A DNA stretch of 64,000 bases from Neoarius graeffei. Taxonomy: Eukaryota; Chordata; Actinopteri; Siluriformes; Ariidae. Positions 22,725-33,326 of the stretch are shown piece by piece (position 1 is the first letter of the stretch; each line of letters opens with the position of its first letter). A program made the position numbers and the translations under genes. Under the pieces are notes generated by a model that worked only from the letters and a program-made list of their open reading frames with translations, was not told where the DNA came from and did not search any database. The DNA is taken from the NCBI RefSeq assembly GCF_027579695.1, contig NC_083590.1, forward strand, positions 16,193,656 through 16,257,655. The letters are read 5' to 3'.

Positions 22725-22992
22725 GCGATGGGTTTTTAATGACATAGGTATACAGATCATGTGGGCCGAAGTCAGGTAAAGACGAGGGCTTCGTGTACTT
22801 CCGTACGTCAGTGAACAATCCTGGTGAAAGCAGGTAAACGTCGTTCTCTAAGCCTGCTAACCTCAATTTTTGCAAATACCTCTCCCTCTGCTCGCCCTGT
22901 AAATGCCCTACGTCGCTGGATAGTGAAGGTGTTTTCTGCATCTCGCTCCTTTTTCTTTTATGTTTTTCGTTTGTCGTCTTCCTCGCATTCAA
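22725..22992 (-). pseudogene. ISL2EU accessory (YqaJ-type) gene, first exon
   Basis: The minus frame reads NARKTTNEKHKRKRSEMQKT, then LQGEQRERYLQKLRLAGLEN, and ends SLPDFGPHDLYTYVIKNPSP before running into the GC palindrome. The last part corresponds to the YPD.YNYLI..PS motif of the related exon at 10288-10601. The basic N-terminal stretch resembles a nuclear-localisation signal. A near-identical exon is at about 60196-60404 in the other element. Truncated at the palindrome; the SWIM and nuclease domains are absent. The YqaJ link is family knowledge, not seen. Confidence 0.55.
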
Positions 22993-23085
22993 ACTGATTC
23001 GAGCCGAAGTCCACTACATGTCCAAAATGGCGGTCGCGTTTACGAAGGTCACGTGACTGAAAAGGGTCGATAGCTAACTAAAATG

Positions 23086-24030
23086 TATTTGAGCACGAGG
23101 TAGGCCCAGATTAGCTTCGTGTTGCTAAGCTAAGACAAAAGGGAAGCTATCACAAGTGTATCAGGCCTGGTCAGGCCTGTTGAGCATGTGTTTTCTAAGT
23201 AACAAAAGGATTCCACACTCATAACATTACCAAACCCCTGAACTCTTAATAAGGTCAAAATATGATAATGAAATTAAGATGTTAGTAAGGAATAAGAAGA
23301 GAATGACATGCACAGTCTATCTATTAAACAAATGATATTAAAACAAGATAAATCAATTCAACAATTCAACACTCTAAGTGTGTAATAGTGTAAACAACTT
23401 TCCTGAGTTTACATTCACACTGTTTTATAAAGCAACTTATTAAACTAGCTTAATTATGTATTATTTCGCCCAAATGCCAAAATCTTACTCAATCCTGCCT
23501 GTAGTAAGATAGGAAGATGATGTCCAAGACTTTTGAGCTCCGTGAGCACATGAGCCGCTGTAGAGTGCGTGAGCCGTCTGTGTAGAAAGCATGGAGAACT
23601 TCTCAGGTCGGCGTGATGAAAAGAGAGTCAGTGATCAGAATAACGTGCACAACGCTTCAATCAGGAAGAATTCTGGTCGCCCTGATTATAAATTAACTGC
23701 TTTGATTCGCAGTATTAATGAATGAATGGAAAAACCGGTTATAGCTTACTGAGCTTTAATTCGCACGAACTTAGATTATTGCCGTGGCCAGCGGTAAATC
23801 AGGAAATCGTGCTGAATGTTTCTTGTAAGGAGAAAGACGTCTTAGTTGGTGAAGAGCATCTCTTTGTGGTCCGTCTCGCTTGAAGACAGGCACCAGAGAC
23901 AAAGATGGAAGCGGTGTTCCGTTGTTTTATGCTTCATGGAGGAAGCGATGGTGACCCCGCCCCCGGCGTGACGTAGGTCAACACGGATGAGGGCTGGGAG
24001 TTGTAGTTCTTAGACACAAGATGTCGCATG
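23086..24030 (-). repeat. LTR-like repeat, inverted relative of 3468-5034
   Basis: On the minus strand this aligns by eye with about 3950-4190 (AGGCCTAGATTAGCCTCGTG, then GTCAAGATAT, then GCATGCACAGCCTATCTATT, then GTAAACAA..GTTCCTGAGTTTA). A GC-rich promoter-like patch (CCGCCCCCGGCGTGACG) lies near 23960, as expected inside an LTR. No coding frames. The ISL2EU element at 21781-23069 is inserted in or at the end of this repeat. Confidence 0.45.
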
Positions 24031-24034
24031 ATCC

Positions 24035-25667
24035 CTACACAGTGATGGAATTTGTCAGGACGCTCTCCACTGTGCACTTGTAGAAGTTGCTGAGGAGTTT
24101 GGTGGACAGTCCAAATTTCCTCAGCTTCCTCAGGAAGAAGAGACTCTGTTGAGCCTTCTTGATGGTCTGCTGTGTGTTGTGGGACCAGGTGAGATCCTCA
24201 CTGATGTGAGTTCCGAGGAATTTAAATGTTTTCACCCTCTCCACCTGTGTCCCGTTGATGTGCAGCGAGGCGTGCTGGTCTCTCCTCCTCTTCCTTGGGT
24301 CAATAATCATCTCCTTGGTCTTCTCAGCATTCAAGGAGAGGTTATTTTCCTGGCACCAGGAGAACAGCTGAGCCACATCCTCCCTGTAGGCGCTCTCATC
24401 TCCGCCGGTGATCAGCCCAATGACAGTGGTGTCGTCAGCGAACTTAATGATGGAAGTGTTGCTCTGGGTGGGGGTGCAGTCATAGGTGAAGAGGGTGTAC
24501 AGGAGTGGACTGAGCACACAGCCTTGGGAGGTCCCTGTGCTCACTGTCTTGGTGCTGGATGTTCTTGTACCGACTGACAGCCTGGGGTCTGTTTGTGAGA
24601 AAGTCCAGAACCCAGCAGCAGAGGGAGGATGTCAGTCCAAGGGTGGAGAGCTTCTCAGTCAGTCTGCTGGGGATGACGGTGTTGAAGGCTGAACTGTAGT
24701 CCACAAACAGCATTCGAACATAGGTGTCCCTGTGTTCCAGGTGTGACAAGGCTGTGTGGATGGCTGCATTGACGGCATCATCAGTTGAATGGTTCTGACG
24801 ATATGCGAATTGAAGGGGGTCTATTGTGTCTGGTATGTCCTTTTTGATGTATGACATGACTATCCTCTCAAAACACTTCATTACAACTGAAGTGAGTGCA
24901 ATTGGTCGATAGTCATTCAGGCATGTTATATTGTTTTTCTTTGGGAGGGGCACTATGGTGGTGGTCTTGAAGCATGTGGGCACAGAAGACATGGAGAGGG
25001 ACAGGTTGAAAATGTCTGTGAAGACCTCTGCTAACTGTGTGGAGCAGGCCCTCAAAGCACGGCCGGGGATGTTGTCAGGGCCGGCTGCCTTTCGGGGGTT
25101 AGTCCTCCTGAAGACCTTGCTCACCTCGGTGATGGTCACAATAGGTGAAGAGCTCTGTGCTGCCTCTGTTGGTAGAATCCCTCTGTGTTGGTTGGTGTTG
25201 AGGGTGTCGAAGCGAGCATAGAACTCATTCAGCTCATCTGGTGATGTGTTGTGGTTGGCTGTGACCCTGCTGTTCTTCTGCTGGAAATTGGTGATGTGTT
25301 GCAGGCCCTGCCACATGCATCTAGAGTCTGAGGTGTTGTAATAACCTTCCAGCTTCAGTCTGTACTGCCTCTTGGCTTCCCTGACGGATCTGCGTAGGTC
25401 ATATCTGGCCTTTTTATATCCATCTGCATCGCCAGAAGCAAAAGCGGTGGAGCGTGCATGTAGCATGGAGCATACTTCACTGTTAATCCAGGGTTTTTGG
25501 ATAGGATATATCTTGAAGCGCTTGGTGGGGACAATGTCATTAATACATGTACTGATGTAGCTGGTGACCACAGATGCATATTCCTCTAAATCCACAGAAC
25601 AGTCTTCTCTCAAAGCAGCAGTCTTAAACACATCCCAGTTTGTAGAACTGAAGCAGTCCTGGAGCAC
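24035..25667 (-). pseudogene. Rex1-like LINE reverse transcriptase, copy 1
   Basis: The first frame (25667-24480) has the linker AGPDNIPGRALRACSTQLAE, then LNDYRPIALTSVVMKCFERI, FAYRQNHSTDDAV and [13 protein letters not shown]. Compared with copy 2, two bases are missing near 24572, so the frame changes just before [11 protein letters not shown]. The second frame (24544-24035) carries [14 protein letters not shown], with the catalytic FADD, and [14 protein letters not shown]. The 3' end of the gene is missing beyond 24035. The enzyme would copy LINE RNA. Inactive here. Confidence 0.85.
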
Positions 25668-25682
25668 CAGATCAATCTCTTC

Positions 25683-27770
25683 ATTTCAGACTTTAACAGT
25701 TTTACTCACTAGGGGGGCTTGTTTGAGAAGGGCCTTGTAAGCTGGGTAGAGGAACACAGAGATGTGGTCAGACTGTTCAAAGTGGGGGCGGGGCACAGCC
25801 TTGTAGCCATTTCTCACGTTGCTGTAGACATGGTCCAGGATGTTGTTGTCCCTTGTCGGAAAGCTCACGTGTTGATGGTACTTTGGTAGCACAGTCCTGA
25901 GGCTGCAATGATTAAAATCCCCGGCCACGATGAACACAGCATCTGGGTGTGTGGTCCCATATTTGCCGATGATGTCGTGTAGTAGTCCTAGCGCTGTAGT
26001 GTGGTCGGCCCACGGCGGGATGTAAACAGCCAGCATAAACACAGCACTGAACTCCCTCGGTAGATAAAAGGGACTGCACTTCACCATCAGCACTTCAATG
26101 TCCGCACAACAGTGTTTTTCAACCACCTGTACGTCTGTATGTCATGGGGGTGATGGTATTAAGTGCATTGTATTGTTGTGATGGTGTTTGTTACCATTTA
26201 ATGAAGGCTGAGCTAAGTGAGAATGACACTGGACTTGATATTAATGTTATTTGTGGCAGTTGGACTGACGAATGGGACAATGTGGGGGGAGGTTGAGAAA
26301 CTGTGCTTGTTACAGGTGCCACTGTGATTGGAGTCTCCGCTGAGACGCTGCACAGCATAATAAGCCGCAGCTGTGAGCATTTATGGCCACTTTTGGTGCG
26401 GGGCTACGGATTGGCTGAAGCTATAATCAGCGCGTTGATAAGATGGCTCACTAAACTGCAACGCGGTGCCCTTTTCTTTGGCCCGGACCGCCACAACAGT
26501 ACTGGATTCCCGCTCGCCAGAACTGCCAACGCCGAACTCTTTCACTCTGTCGCAACCAGGAAGGGACCACTCCATGCTGGCTTGCTGAGGAGGAGAGGCT
26601 ACGTGTAGACGACGAAAGGAACGATTATCCTGCGCACTCTAATTAAAGGAATGGTGAATTCTAGCTGTTTACTGAGCGAGTGTGTTTAACCCTTGTGCTG
26701 CGAAGCACTCAGACGATTGTTTATTTTTGACAGATACTGTGGTGGCAGCGGCGATTGGATTGGGAGTTTCGGGTCTTGGGAGCAGCGTCATCGCGCTGAG
26801 CGGCCGTACGTGCGATGGGTGGTACAACGCGGCTGTCAACTTGAGTCAGCCTTGCCATTGAACTGAACGCCGGTTCTCGGCTTGCATTACCAACAACTTT
26901 GGGTGGAAAGACTGACTTGCTATCTGGGACCGGGTGGGTCGTTGTGGGGGATTATTGAGGTGTTTTTTTTTCCCTTGGTGTGATTTTTTTTCGGTCGGAA
27001 GGGGCTCCGACTGAACGGACATTCATTTTTTTTAAATATTTTTTTCCTTTTCTGTTTGTGGTTTTTTTTTTTTTTTATTTGACTTTTAGGATCCTGCGTT
27101 TACTCGCCAGGGCCTGGGTTTGGGGGTAGTGCAAACAGTCTGTTGGCAGGCTTGAGTGGGTTATTGAATACGTGTGGAGTGCTACTGGTTTGATCTTTTT
27201 TTCTGTGTATTTGCCTGCATTGCTGTGTATTGATGTGTGCATTTACTTGTTTTGGTTGCTGTGTATTTGGTGTGAATTGCTCCACTGCTTGAAGTGCTGT
27301 GTATTCGCCAGAGTATTTCCCCACTGTATTGGATTGCTTTGCATCTGTTGACTAATTGGGACTGCTGTGCATTTGTCACTGTTTTTAAGGTTTTGCTGTG
27401 CCAAAAAACTGCTGTAGCTTACTACCTCTTTTCTTAGCCCGTATGGTGGCAAGACTAAACTTTATAAATAAACCATTGTAATTTTTATTTGAATGATTGT
27501 TTGTGTAGTGGTGTGTGTCTTGGGATTTCTAGCCTGGTGTGTGCCTGCATTCAGGTGACATGTACACCATCTGTTGTTAACATAAACACACACACTGTCA
27601 CCTTTGTTTTTACCAGAAGCAGATGTGCGGTCTCCGCGGTGCATGGAGTGGGTCTGTAGTTCAATGGCCAGGTCTGGCAGGCTTGCAGTAGTCCAGGTTT
27701 CCGTAAAAATCAGGGCACAACACTCTCTGATCTCACGCTGAGATGTTATCCTGGTTCTCGGCTCATCCAT
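25683..27770 (-). pseudogene. Rex1-like LINE endonuclease, copy 1, split
   Basis: The N-terminal part (27770 down to 27561) begins MDEPRTRITSQREIRECCAL and contains FTETW, the metal-binding glutamate motif of APE-type endonucleases. The middle is interrupted by the insertion 26140-27560. The rest (26139 to 25686) contains AVYIPPWADHTTALGLLHDI, VAGDFNHCSL and FEQSDHISV; the GDFN and SDH motifs are the active-site segments. A stop at about 25684, where copy 2 has a tryptophan codon, separates it from the reverse transcriptase. Confidence 0.85.
26140..27560 (+). mobile_element. LTR-retroelement-like insertion in LINE copy 1
   Basis: Flanked by TGTA on both sides (26136-26139 and 27561-27564); copy 2 has the empty site. 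The ends are TGTCATGGGG and GGTGACA, the TG...CA pattern of LTRs. A 593-bp LTR-like block (26140-26732) ends TTTTTGACA and is followed by ACTGTGGTGGCAGCGGCG, resembling the start of the internal region of fish Gypsy elements. The last ~100 bp do not repeat this block, so a normal pair of LTRs is not present. No gag/pol frame was found. Possibly a nonautonomous or recombined element. Confidence 0.5.
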
Positions 27771-28184
27771 CTTTTGAGCGAGCGAGTGTTAGCTAGCAGA
27801 AGGCTAGGTAGCGGTGGTCTTGTAGCTCTAGCCTTTAGCCTAGCATGTAGCCCGCATCTCTTACTGCGCCTCCGTTTTGGGTGCGTGGATCATCGGCCGT
27901 TTCGCCTACTCGAGTCTGGTGATGATGCGGCCTGCCGGATGATGTCGGTGTAGCTTCGGTCGCTGTCAGTGATGAGAAGAAAGCTACAGTCCAGAAGGAC
28001 TGGACTGGGCCCGTGGTGAATTTTACCAATGTCCAGAAATGTGTCTTTGCTATAGGTGATCCTAGTGTACAAGCACTGAGCATTTGTCACAATCAAAATT
28101 ACTAAAATAAACAATAAATACAATCGGTGTCGGGAGCACGTCGCAAACACGTTCGCCACGGGGGCCGCCATGATGGAATGTGCC

Positions 28185-28877
28185 TACTAAAGCATGCATA
28201 CTTTAACAAAGTCCCCATCAGTAAACGGCTTTCCATGGGTAGCTAGTAGGTGAGCTACCTTATAGCTAGCTCGGACAGCAGCCTGGTTGATCTGGGTTTG
28301 GCGAAGGAATACATTCTGTTGTGCAGCCAGTCCGCATTTCATCCTCCGAATCCTGTCTTCTCTTGTTTGCCCTCGCAAACTAGCATACTCTTTGTGGCGG
28401 GTTTCATAGTGACGACGCAGATTATGTTCTTTGAAAACCGACACACTTTCTTTACATACAAGACAAACTGCACGGTCCTTATACTGAACGAAAAAATAAT
28501 CGGTGGTCCACTGTTCTTTAAAAACTCTGCACTCTCTGTCAGCTTTTCGCTGACTGCTAGCCATTTTGCTGTCCTGAACACTGACAGTTCTCTGCGCGTG
28601 CGCTGCCTGTCACTGCTTGATTGCGAGCATATGACGAAAATTCGGAAAATATGAATAGTTCATTTTATAACTAAATATCAATTTTAATTGATAAAATCAA
28701 CAAAATACAAGATGCAGACATGTTATTATTTGCCAAAAAGCAATTTAAAAAAATAGGCCATGACCACTTTTGGGGATTGCCTCATAGGGCCGGTTCAAGT
28801 GGTGAGGGGCTGGGGGGCCGGTCAAAGGGGGGTGGCGGGTCGGAGTTGGCTCGCGGGCCGTGGTTTGATAACCCCTG
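28185..28877 (-). mobile_element. hAT element with BED finger, 5' half (Charlie/GTF2IRD2-like)
   Basis: The terminal CAGGGGTTATCAAACCACGG, read on the minus strand from 28877, is a hAT inverted terminus. The flank CTGTACAG (28878-28885) is one copy of the 8-bp target duplication seen at 45631 and 56256 next to the other terminus. The Rex1-like LINE starts at 28184 inside the coding region. A longer copy is at 49010-50289. Confidence 0.75.
28187..28564 (-). pseudogene. hAT transposase N-terminus with BED finger
   Basis: The open frame starts MASSQRKADRECRVFKEQWT and then has the BED-type zinc finger: VCLVCKESVSVFKEHNLRRH, with C-x2-C and H-x4-H. It continues with RRMKCGLAAQQNVF and AVRASYKVAHLLATHGKPFT and is cut by the LINE after KVCML. 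This N-terminus is close to the transposon-derived half of vertebrate GTF2IRD2-type proteins, as I recall them. BED fingers bind the transposon ends. The catalytic RNase H-like core is missing here. Confidence 0.75.
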
Positions 28878-29215
28878 CTGTACAGGGTTACACACAAGCT
28901 GGATCCTATCCCAGTTGACTATGGGCAAGAGGCGGGGTTCACCCTGGACAATTCACCAGGTCACCACAGGACTGACACACACAAACAACCATTCACACTC
29001 ACATTCACACCTACGGCCAATTTAGAGCCACCAATTATCCAAACCTGCATGTCTTTGGACTGTGGGGGAAACCGGAGCACCCGGAGGAAACCCACAAAGA
29101 CACGGGGAGAACATGCAAACTCCGCACAGAAAGGCCCTCGTCAGCCGCTGGGTTAAAACCCAGAACCTTCTTGCTGTGAGGCGACAGTGCTAAACACTAC
29201 ACCACCGTGCCACCC
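28878..29215 (-). mobile_element. V-SINE (tRNA-derived), copy a
   Basis: Minus-orientation SINE with the tRNA-like head at the high-coordinate end. The conserved V-domain (TGCATGTCTTTGGACTGTGG in plus orientation) lies at about 29045. It is interrupted by the hAT element to its left: CTGTACAG is duplicated, and the missing tail sequence sits beside the other hAT end at about 45605 and 56225. No tRNA gene is intended by this call. Confidence 0.8.
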
Positions 29216-29320
29216 GCATGTTTTACTTTTACAGAAAATTTTAATTGATAAACAACACTGTATACAACTATTCACTGCTGCTTTGGTGAGTTATTGTGAC
29301 TCTCAGAGAGATGATCTTAC

Positions 29321-29494
29321 CTCATTGTCTCCAGTTTACAGTGAGGATTCTCCAGTCCAGCACAGAGACGCTTCACTCCTGAGTCTCCCAGATTATTATT
29401 AGTCAGATCCAGTTGTCTCAGGTGTGAGGGGTTTGATCTCAGAGCTGAACTCAGAGCAGCACAGCCTTCATCTGAGACACCACAACCACACAAC
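29321..29494 (-). CDS. NLRC3-like LRR exon
   Basis: A 174-bp open exon with a CTGCAG acceptor and a GTAAGATCATC donor. It begins [14 protein letters not shown], its second repeat is [15 protein letters not shown], and it has CAGLENP where the others have CAVLENP. The last codons read ETMR rather than ETLG, because the bases before the donor differ (TGAG|GTAAG). The phase is the same as in the other LRR exons. It lies between V-SINE copy a and an AT-rich intron shared with the 50726-50899 and 31908-32081 units. Confidence 0.8.
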
Positions 29495-29699
29495 CTGCAG
29501 AGACACAATGACACACACTTCATCAACAGATTTTCATCTTGGTGTAATTCTTACTTTAAAGATGATGAGTGTAAAATTAATTTTATTATTCAGAATGTCA
29601 TGATTTAATATCACCTGTTTATTCTCATTAACAGTGTAATTAATAATGATAATACTGAGTGTTATATTGAGTTTCTCTCCTCTGTTGTGTGTGATATTA

Positions 29700-31160
29700 A
29701 ACCATCAGCAGCTGAAGCTGAACAGAGAACAGCAGACAGAAGAAAAGCCATGAAGGTCAACGGAACAAAAATTTTAATTTATAAACGATATCAGGATATT
29801 AAAACAAAAGAATAATTATCGTGTACCGGTAATAAAATCATATTATGATGTAATAAAAGTAAATAAGAATGGTGTTTGTAATCAGTTCTCTGTGAAAGTC
29901 TGTTTTCACCACTTGAATAAAACCTTTTATCAGGTCATAACAGGCCTCAACATTCAGTCTTGTCACCTTTTTCCCTGCAGAGCCCTCAAATTTTTACCCC
30001 CTTTGAATTTTCTTTTGCCCTCAAATTTTGCGGTATTTCGGCAAAAGTTTTCAGGTACACAGTGTATGGCAACACTTATATGTTTTCTAGGGGTATAATT
30101 GAGTTATTTAGACAAAAAAGTACATAAATTATTTTTAAAAACATTTATTTCTGCAACAGAGCAACAAGACAAGTTCTGAAAACATAAAACATAAATCATA
30201 TATGTAAAACTTACATATGCTACGAGTACATAATACTTCTTTTTATATCGAGTTTCAGACACAAAACACACTTTGTCTTGCCTCACAACGACTATCAATA
30301 TTGCAAAGATGAATAATAAAACTAAAAACATTATAAAACAGGAGTCTGTACTGCAGTACTGTCTCATCATTCAGTCTGCTGTTGCATTCAGGAGGAAATT
30401 AAACAACCTGTCCTCCTCATCTACATCAGCTTCCTGTGCAGCCTCTGCAAATTGTGGGCACCGTTCACGCCGTCCCTCCGTCCACCATAGGTGGACAGCC
30501 CTCTCAGCATTAAACGCATCAAGACCCAGGCCCTGTAGAGCAGGGGTTCTCAACCTTTAAAGCCCACCTATTCATACTTGTACCGAGTCGGGGCCCATTA
30601 AAAAAGATCCCCAATTATTTTGGCTCATCTATTCTATTAGAATCTAATAATCTCCTGTAAAGTGTATTCTTGGGATGCAACATCACTCCCTGTTACAGTT
30701 GGGAATTTAAATAAATGCAATAAAAACTAATTTTTAGATTGTAGGTATTGTATTTAAAGCTGTACGGATGCAGGTCATTCTCAGTCAGAAGGGGTTAATG
30801 ATCCAAAAGTGGAGTCTGATCCATTCACACAAGAACTTATTGCCATGTTTGTGTTCAGCAAACAAGCAGGTTATTAAAACCAAGAAGTCCACTCAAAAGA
30901 AGTGGATATAGAAACCACTCCGAAGGATTTTTCATATTAAAGAAAAATTTACCACCTAAATTTGACATTAGTAGAATAAATTGTGATCATATTGTAGCCG
31001 TAACTAAATACAAAGACAATAGTTATGCATACTATTAATTAACTTACTGTGAAGATAATCAACAGATTTTCAGCTTTTTTTTAAAGATTGTGTCTATTTT
31101 AGTTTTTTGTATTTGTAATTATTTGTATCTGTACAAATTGCTCTACTGATCAAATTATTG
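29700..31160. other. Region of degenerate DNA-transposon remnants
   Basis: The NLR-unit similarity fades at about 29740. A hAT-like terminal motif CAGGGGTTCTCAACCTTTAA lies at 30541. A minus frame at 30371-30553 has LDAFNAERAVHLWWTEGRRE, resembling the C-terminal tail of some hAT transposases; this assignment is weak. No complete element could be bounded. Confidence 0.3.
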
Positions 31161-31169
31161 TGTTTAAAT

Positions 31170-31381
31170 AAAGTTATTCATTCATTATGAGGTGGAAAAT
31201 TATCCATCCGTTGAGTTCCCTGACGTCTCAAACTACCTGGTGCTGCAGACATCGTTCTACACGGACACACAGATTAAAACCTGGGAGAACATGGAGGAGA
31301 ACAACTTTTTATATGTGTCTGGGTTAAAGATCTGGGGATCAGGACACTACAAGATAAATCCTCTATCGTTGTTGCCCGGGT
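31170..31381 (+). pseudogene. Fragment of ISL2EU-type accessory exon
   Basis: The plus frame includes SVEFPDVSNYLVLQTSFYTD and WENMEENNFLYVSGLKIW and ends before a GGGTAAGGAG donor at about 31380. The spacing 'PDV.NYLV...S.YT..Q.K.W..ME..N....G' is that of the transposon accessory protein exon seen at 10288-10601. The N-terminal half is missing and no element ends were found. Assigned by motif spacing only. Confidence 0.4.
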
Positions 31382-31907
31382 AAGGAGGAGTTTCTGGGTT
31401 TTTTGGTTCGCATCTTTGTGATGGTTGCTATGACGCTAAAAGTTTTGGCATCAGGTGAAAACAAACGACTGCTGCTCAATTCCCAATCCTCCCTGATCTT
31501 CTCTTCCAGCAGGCATCACAGATCCATAGAATTACCCACAAATTCCCCCTGTATGTTCCTGAGATCGTTTCCACCATGTCACTGCTGTTTTAAACCCTGC
31601 AGCTCACACAGAGGGCAGTTAGTTTGTGTCTCAGGTGCAGTTTGTGTGATTAGTTACAGTGTTGTAGTGAATTTCACAGTGATTTCAGACACATTGCAGT
31701 CGGATCAAGTCCCGTTTTGTGCTGCAGCTTCTCACATACGTCCATCTGACCCAAAGACTGTGACAAATCATCAGTGTGCAGTGAAAAGAAACAATCTTCC
31801 TCCTCAGGACATTGATGATGAACCTAAAACCTCTGCTTCAGTCTCACTATTAGAGAATGTGTCTTACTGAGGAACAGGTCATGTGACTCTCAGAGAGATG
31901 ATCTTAC

Positions 31908-32081
31908 CCCAGTGTCTCCAGTTTACAGTGAGGATTCTCCAGTACAGCACAGAGACGCTTCACTCCTGAGTCTCCCAGATTATTATGAGTCAGATCCAGT
32001 TGTCTCAGGTGTGAGGGGTTTGATCTCAGAGCTGAACTCAGAGCGGCACAGCCTTCATCTGAGACACCACAACCCCACAAC
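31908..32081 (-). CDS. NLRC3-like LRR exon
   Basis: A 174-bp open exon with canonical CTGCAG acceptor and GTAAGATCATC donor. It reads [18 protein letters not shown], then [15 protein letters not shown], and ends in LETLG. Its protein is the same as that of 50726-50899 except near the C-terminal codons. Upstream (higher coordinates) the intron carries a short (GA)n, then V-SINE copy b. The next intron side (31551-31900) is the reference empty sequence for the Harbinger insertion (unit 1) and for the large hAT-like gene insertion (40343-44503). Confidence 0.8.
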
Positions 32082-32948
32082 CTGCAGAGACACAATGACA
32101 CACACTTCATCAACAGATTTTCATCATTTTCATCAATGACACACACTTCATCAACAGATTTTCATCTTGGTGTAATTCTTACTTTAAAGATGAGTGTAAA
32201 GTTAATTTTATTGTTCAGAATGTCATGAGGATTTAATATCACCTGTTTATTCTCATTAACAGTGTAATTAATAATGATAATACTGAATGTTATATTTAGT
32301 TTCTCTCCTCTGTTGTGTGTGATATTAAACCATCAGCAGCTGAAGCTGAACAGAGAACAGCAGAGAGACCATGAACTTTAATCAGAGAGAGAGAGAGACT
32401 GAATCTCAGATGGTTCTCTACTAGACTTATAGTGCACTACACAGGGGCAATAAACTTGTTTCTCCAGAGTCTACAGAGTGCATGTATAGAACACTATAGA
32501 TTTATATTATTGTAGAATCAGAGAAGTAAACAATGATTATTCCAAATAAATCCTACAAACATTCAGCCACTCGTTCTTGAGACAGCATGCAAACAAAAAT
32601 TGCAGGAAAAATAGACACAAAACCCGAAAACATACCGGTTTCACCCCTCAGTGTCGGAGGGATAAAAATGTCAGTGTAATTTATGATGATGTTCGTTTGT
32701 CTCATTACTTTTTATCCCTCAAAAAAGAGGGAGCACATATAAACAGTGCTGTAATTTCAACACCAGTCACCCAATCTGGTTGCAAGTTTCCTAAAAATAA
32801 AGCTGAAGGACTGCACTTTGAGCTCATCTTCATTATTTAATTTCATCAACAATAAACTGTGAAGGACAACAACAATAACAGTTTAAAAAAAAACCCACAG
32901 TAATTATCTATATCCACGTCAGGGCTGGATTTAGGGGGGTCCTGGGAT

Positions 32949-33315
32949 CTCATCTCATCTCATTATCTCTAGCCACTTTATCCTGTCCAACAGGGTTGCA
33001 GGCAAGCTGGAGCCTATCCCAGCTGACTACGGGCGAAAGGCGGGGTACACCCTGGACAAGTCGCCAGGTCATCACAGGGCTGACACATAGACACAGACAA
33101 CCATTCACACCTACGGTCAATTTAGAGTCACCAGTTAACCTAACCTGCATGTCTTTGGACTGTGGGGGAAACCGGAGCACCCGGAGGAAACCCACGCGGA
33201 CACGGGGAGAACATGCAAACTCCACACAGAAAGGCCCTCGCCGGCCACGGGGCTCGAACCCGGACCTTCTTGCTGTGAGGCGACAGCGCTAACCACTACA
33301 CCACCGTGCCGCCCA
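32949..33315 (-). mobile_element. V-SINE, complete copy b
   Basis: Flanked by the 11-bp duplication GGTCCTGGGAT (32938-32948 and 33316-33326). The minus-strand head GGGCGGCACGGTGGTGTAGT, with a GGTTCGAGCC B-box-like word, is tRNA-like. The middle is the V-SINE conserved domain and the tail is (GATGA)n-like. About 367 bp, full length. It serves as the reference for the damaged copies. Confidence 0.9.
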
Positions 33316-33326
33316 GGTCCTGGGAT

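Larger units (their letters stand above)
21781..23069. mobile_element. ISL2EU-type element with internal GC palindrome
   Basis: The flanks are AT at 21779-21780 and AT at 23070-23071. The ends are inverted repeats: AGACCCTTTTCACATGACGT at the left; on the minus strand the right end starts CGACCCTTTTCAGTCACGTG; both continue into GCCATTTTGGAC. A THAP-type first exon lies at the left (21909-22067, plus strand) and the accessory-gene first exon at the right (22992 to about 22725, minus strand), so the two genes converge. Everything between is gone except a GC-rich palindrome (22373-22710). 1289 bp; it sits in LTR-like sequence. Confidence 0.75.
24035..28184 (-). mobile_element. Rex1/Babar-like LINE, copy 1 (3' end missing)
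   Basis: A minus-strand LINE whose 5' region starts at about 28184, next to a BED-finger hAT coding piece. It has an endonuclease (split by an LTR-like insertion at 26140-27560) and a reverse transcriptase. It stops abruptly at about 24035, inside the sequence that corresponds to 57760 of copy 2, so some 740 bp of 3' end are missing. The SSAFNT and FADD motifs and the C-terminal arrangement agree with the fish Rex1/Babar (CR1-group) LINEs. Nonsense and frameshift changes (see coding entries) make it inactive. Confidence 0.75.

Noticed and set aside
22427..22779. Several overlapping open frames on both strands
   Set aside because: They cross the GC-rich palindromic minisatellite and arise from its repeat units. 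None has a domain.
24149..25221. Plus-strand frames opposite the Rex1-like RT (also 57923-59603)
   Set aside because: Shadow frames of the RT coding strand; they recur in both LINE copies only because the sequence is duplicated.
31680..31870. Plus-strand frame (HIRPSDPKTVTNHQCAV and onward) repeated in five NLR units
   Set aside because: Other copies have two extra bases (ACTCTGTGAC) or substitutions that change the frame, and the segment lies in the NLR intron on the opposite strand. The openness reflects recent duplication.
33001..33315. tRNA gene suggested by A/B-box-like words
   Set aside because: It is the tRNA-derived head of a V-SINE, with the V-domain and an 11-bp target duplication.
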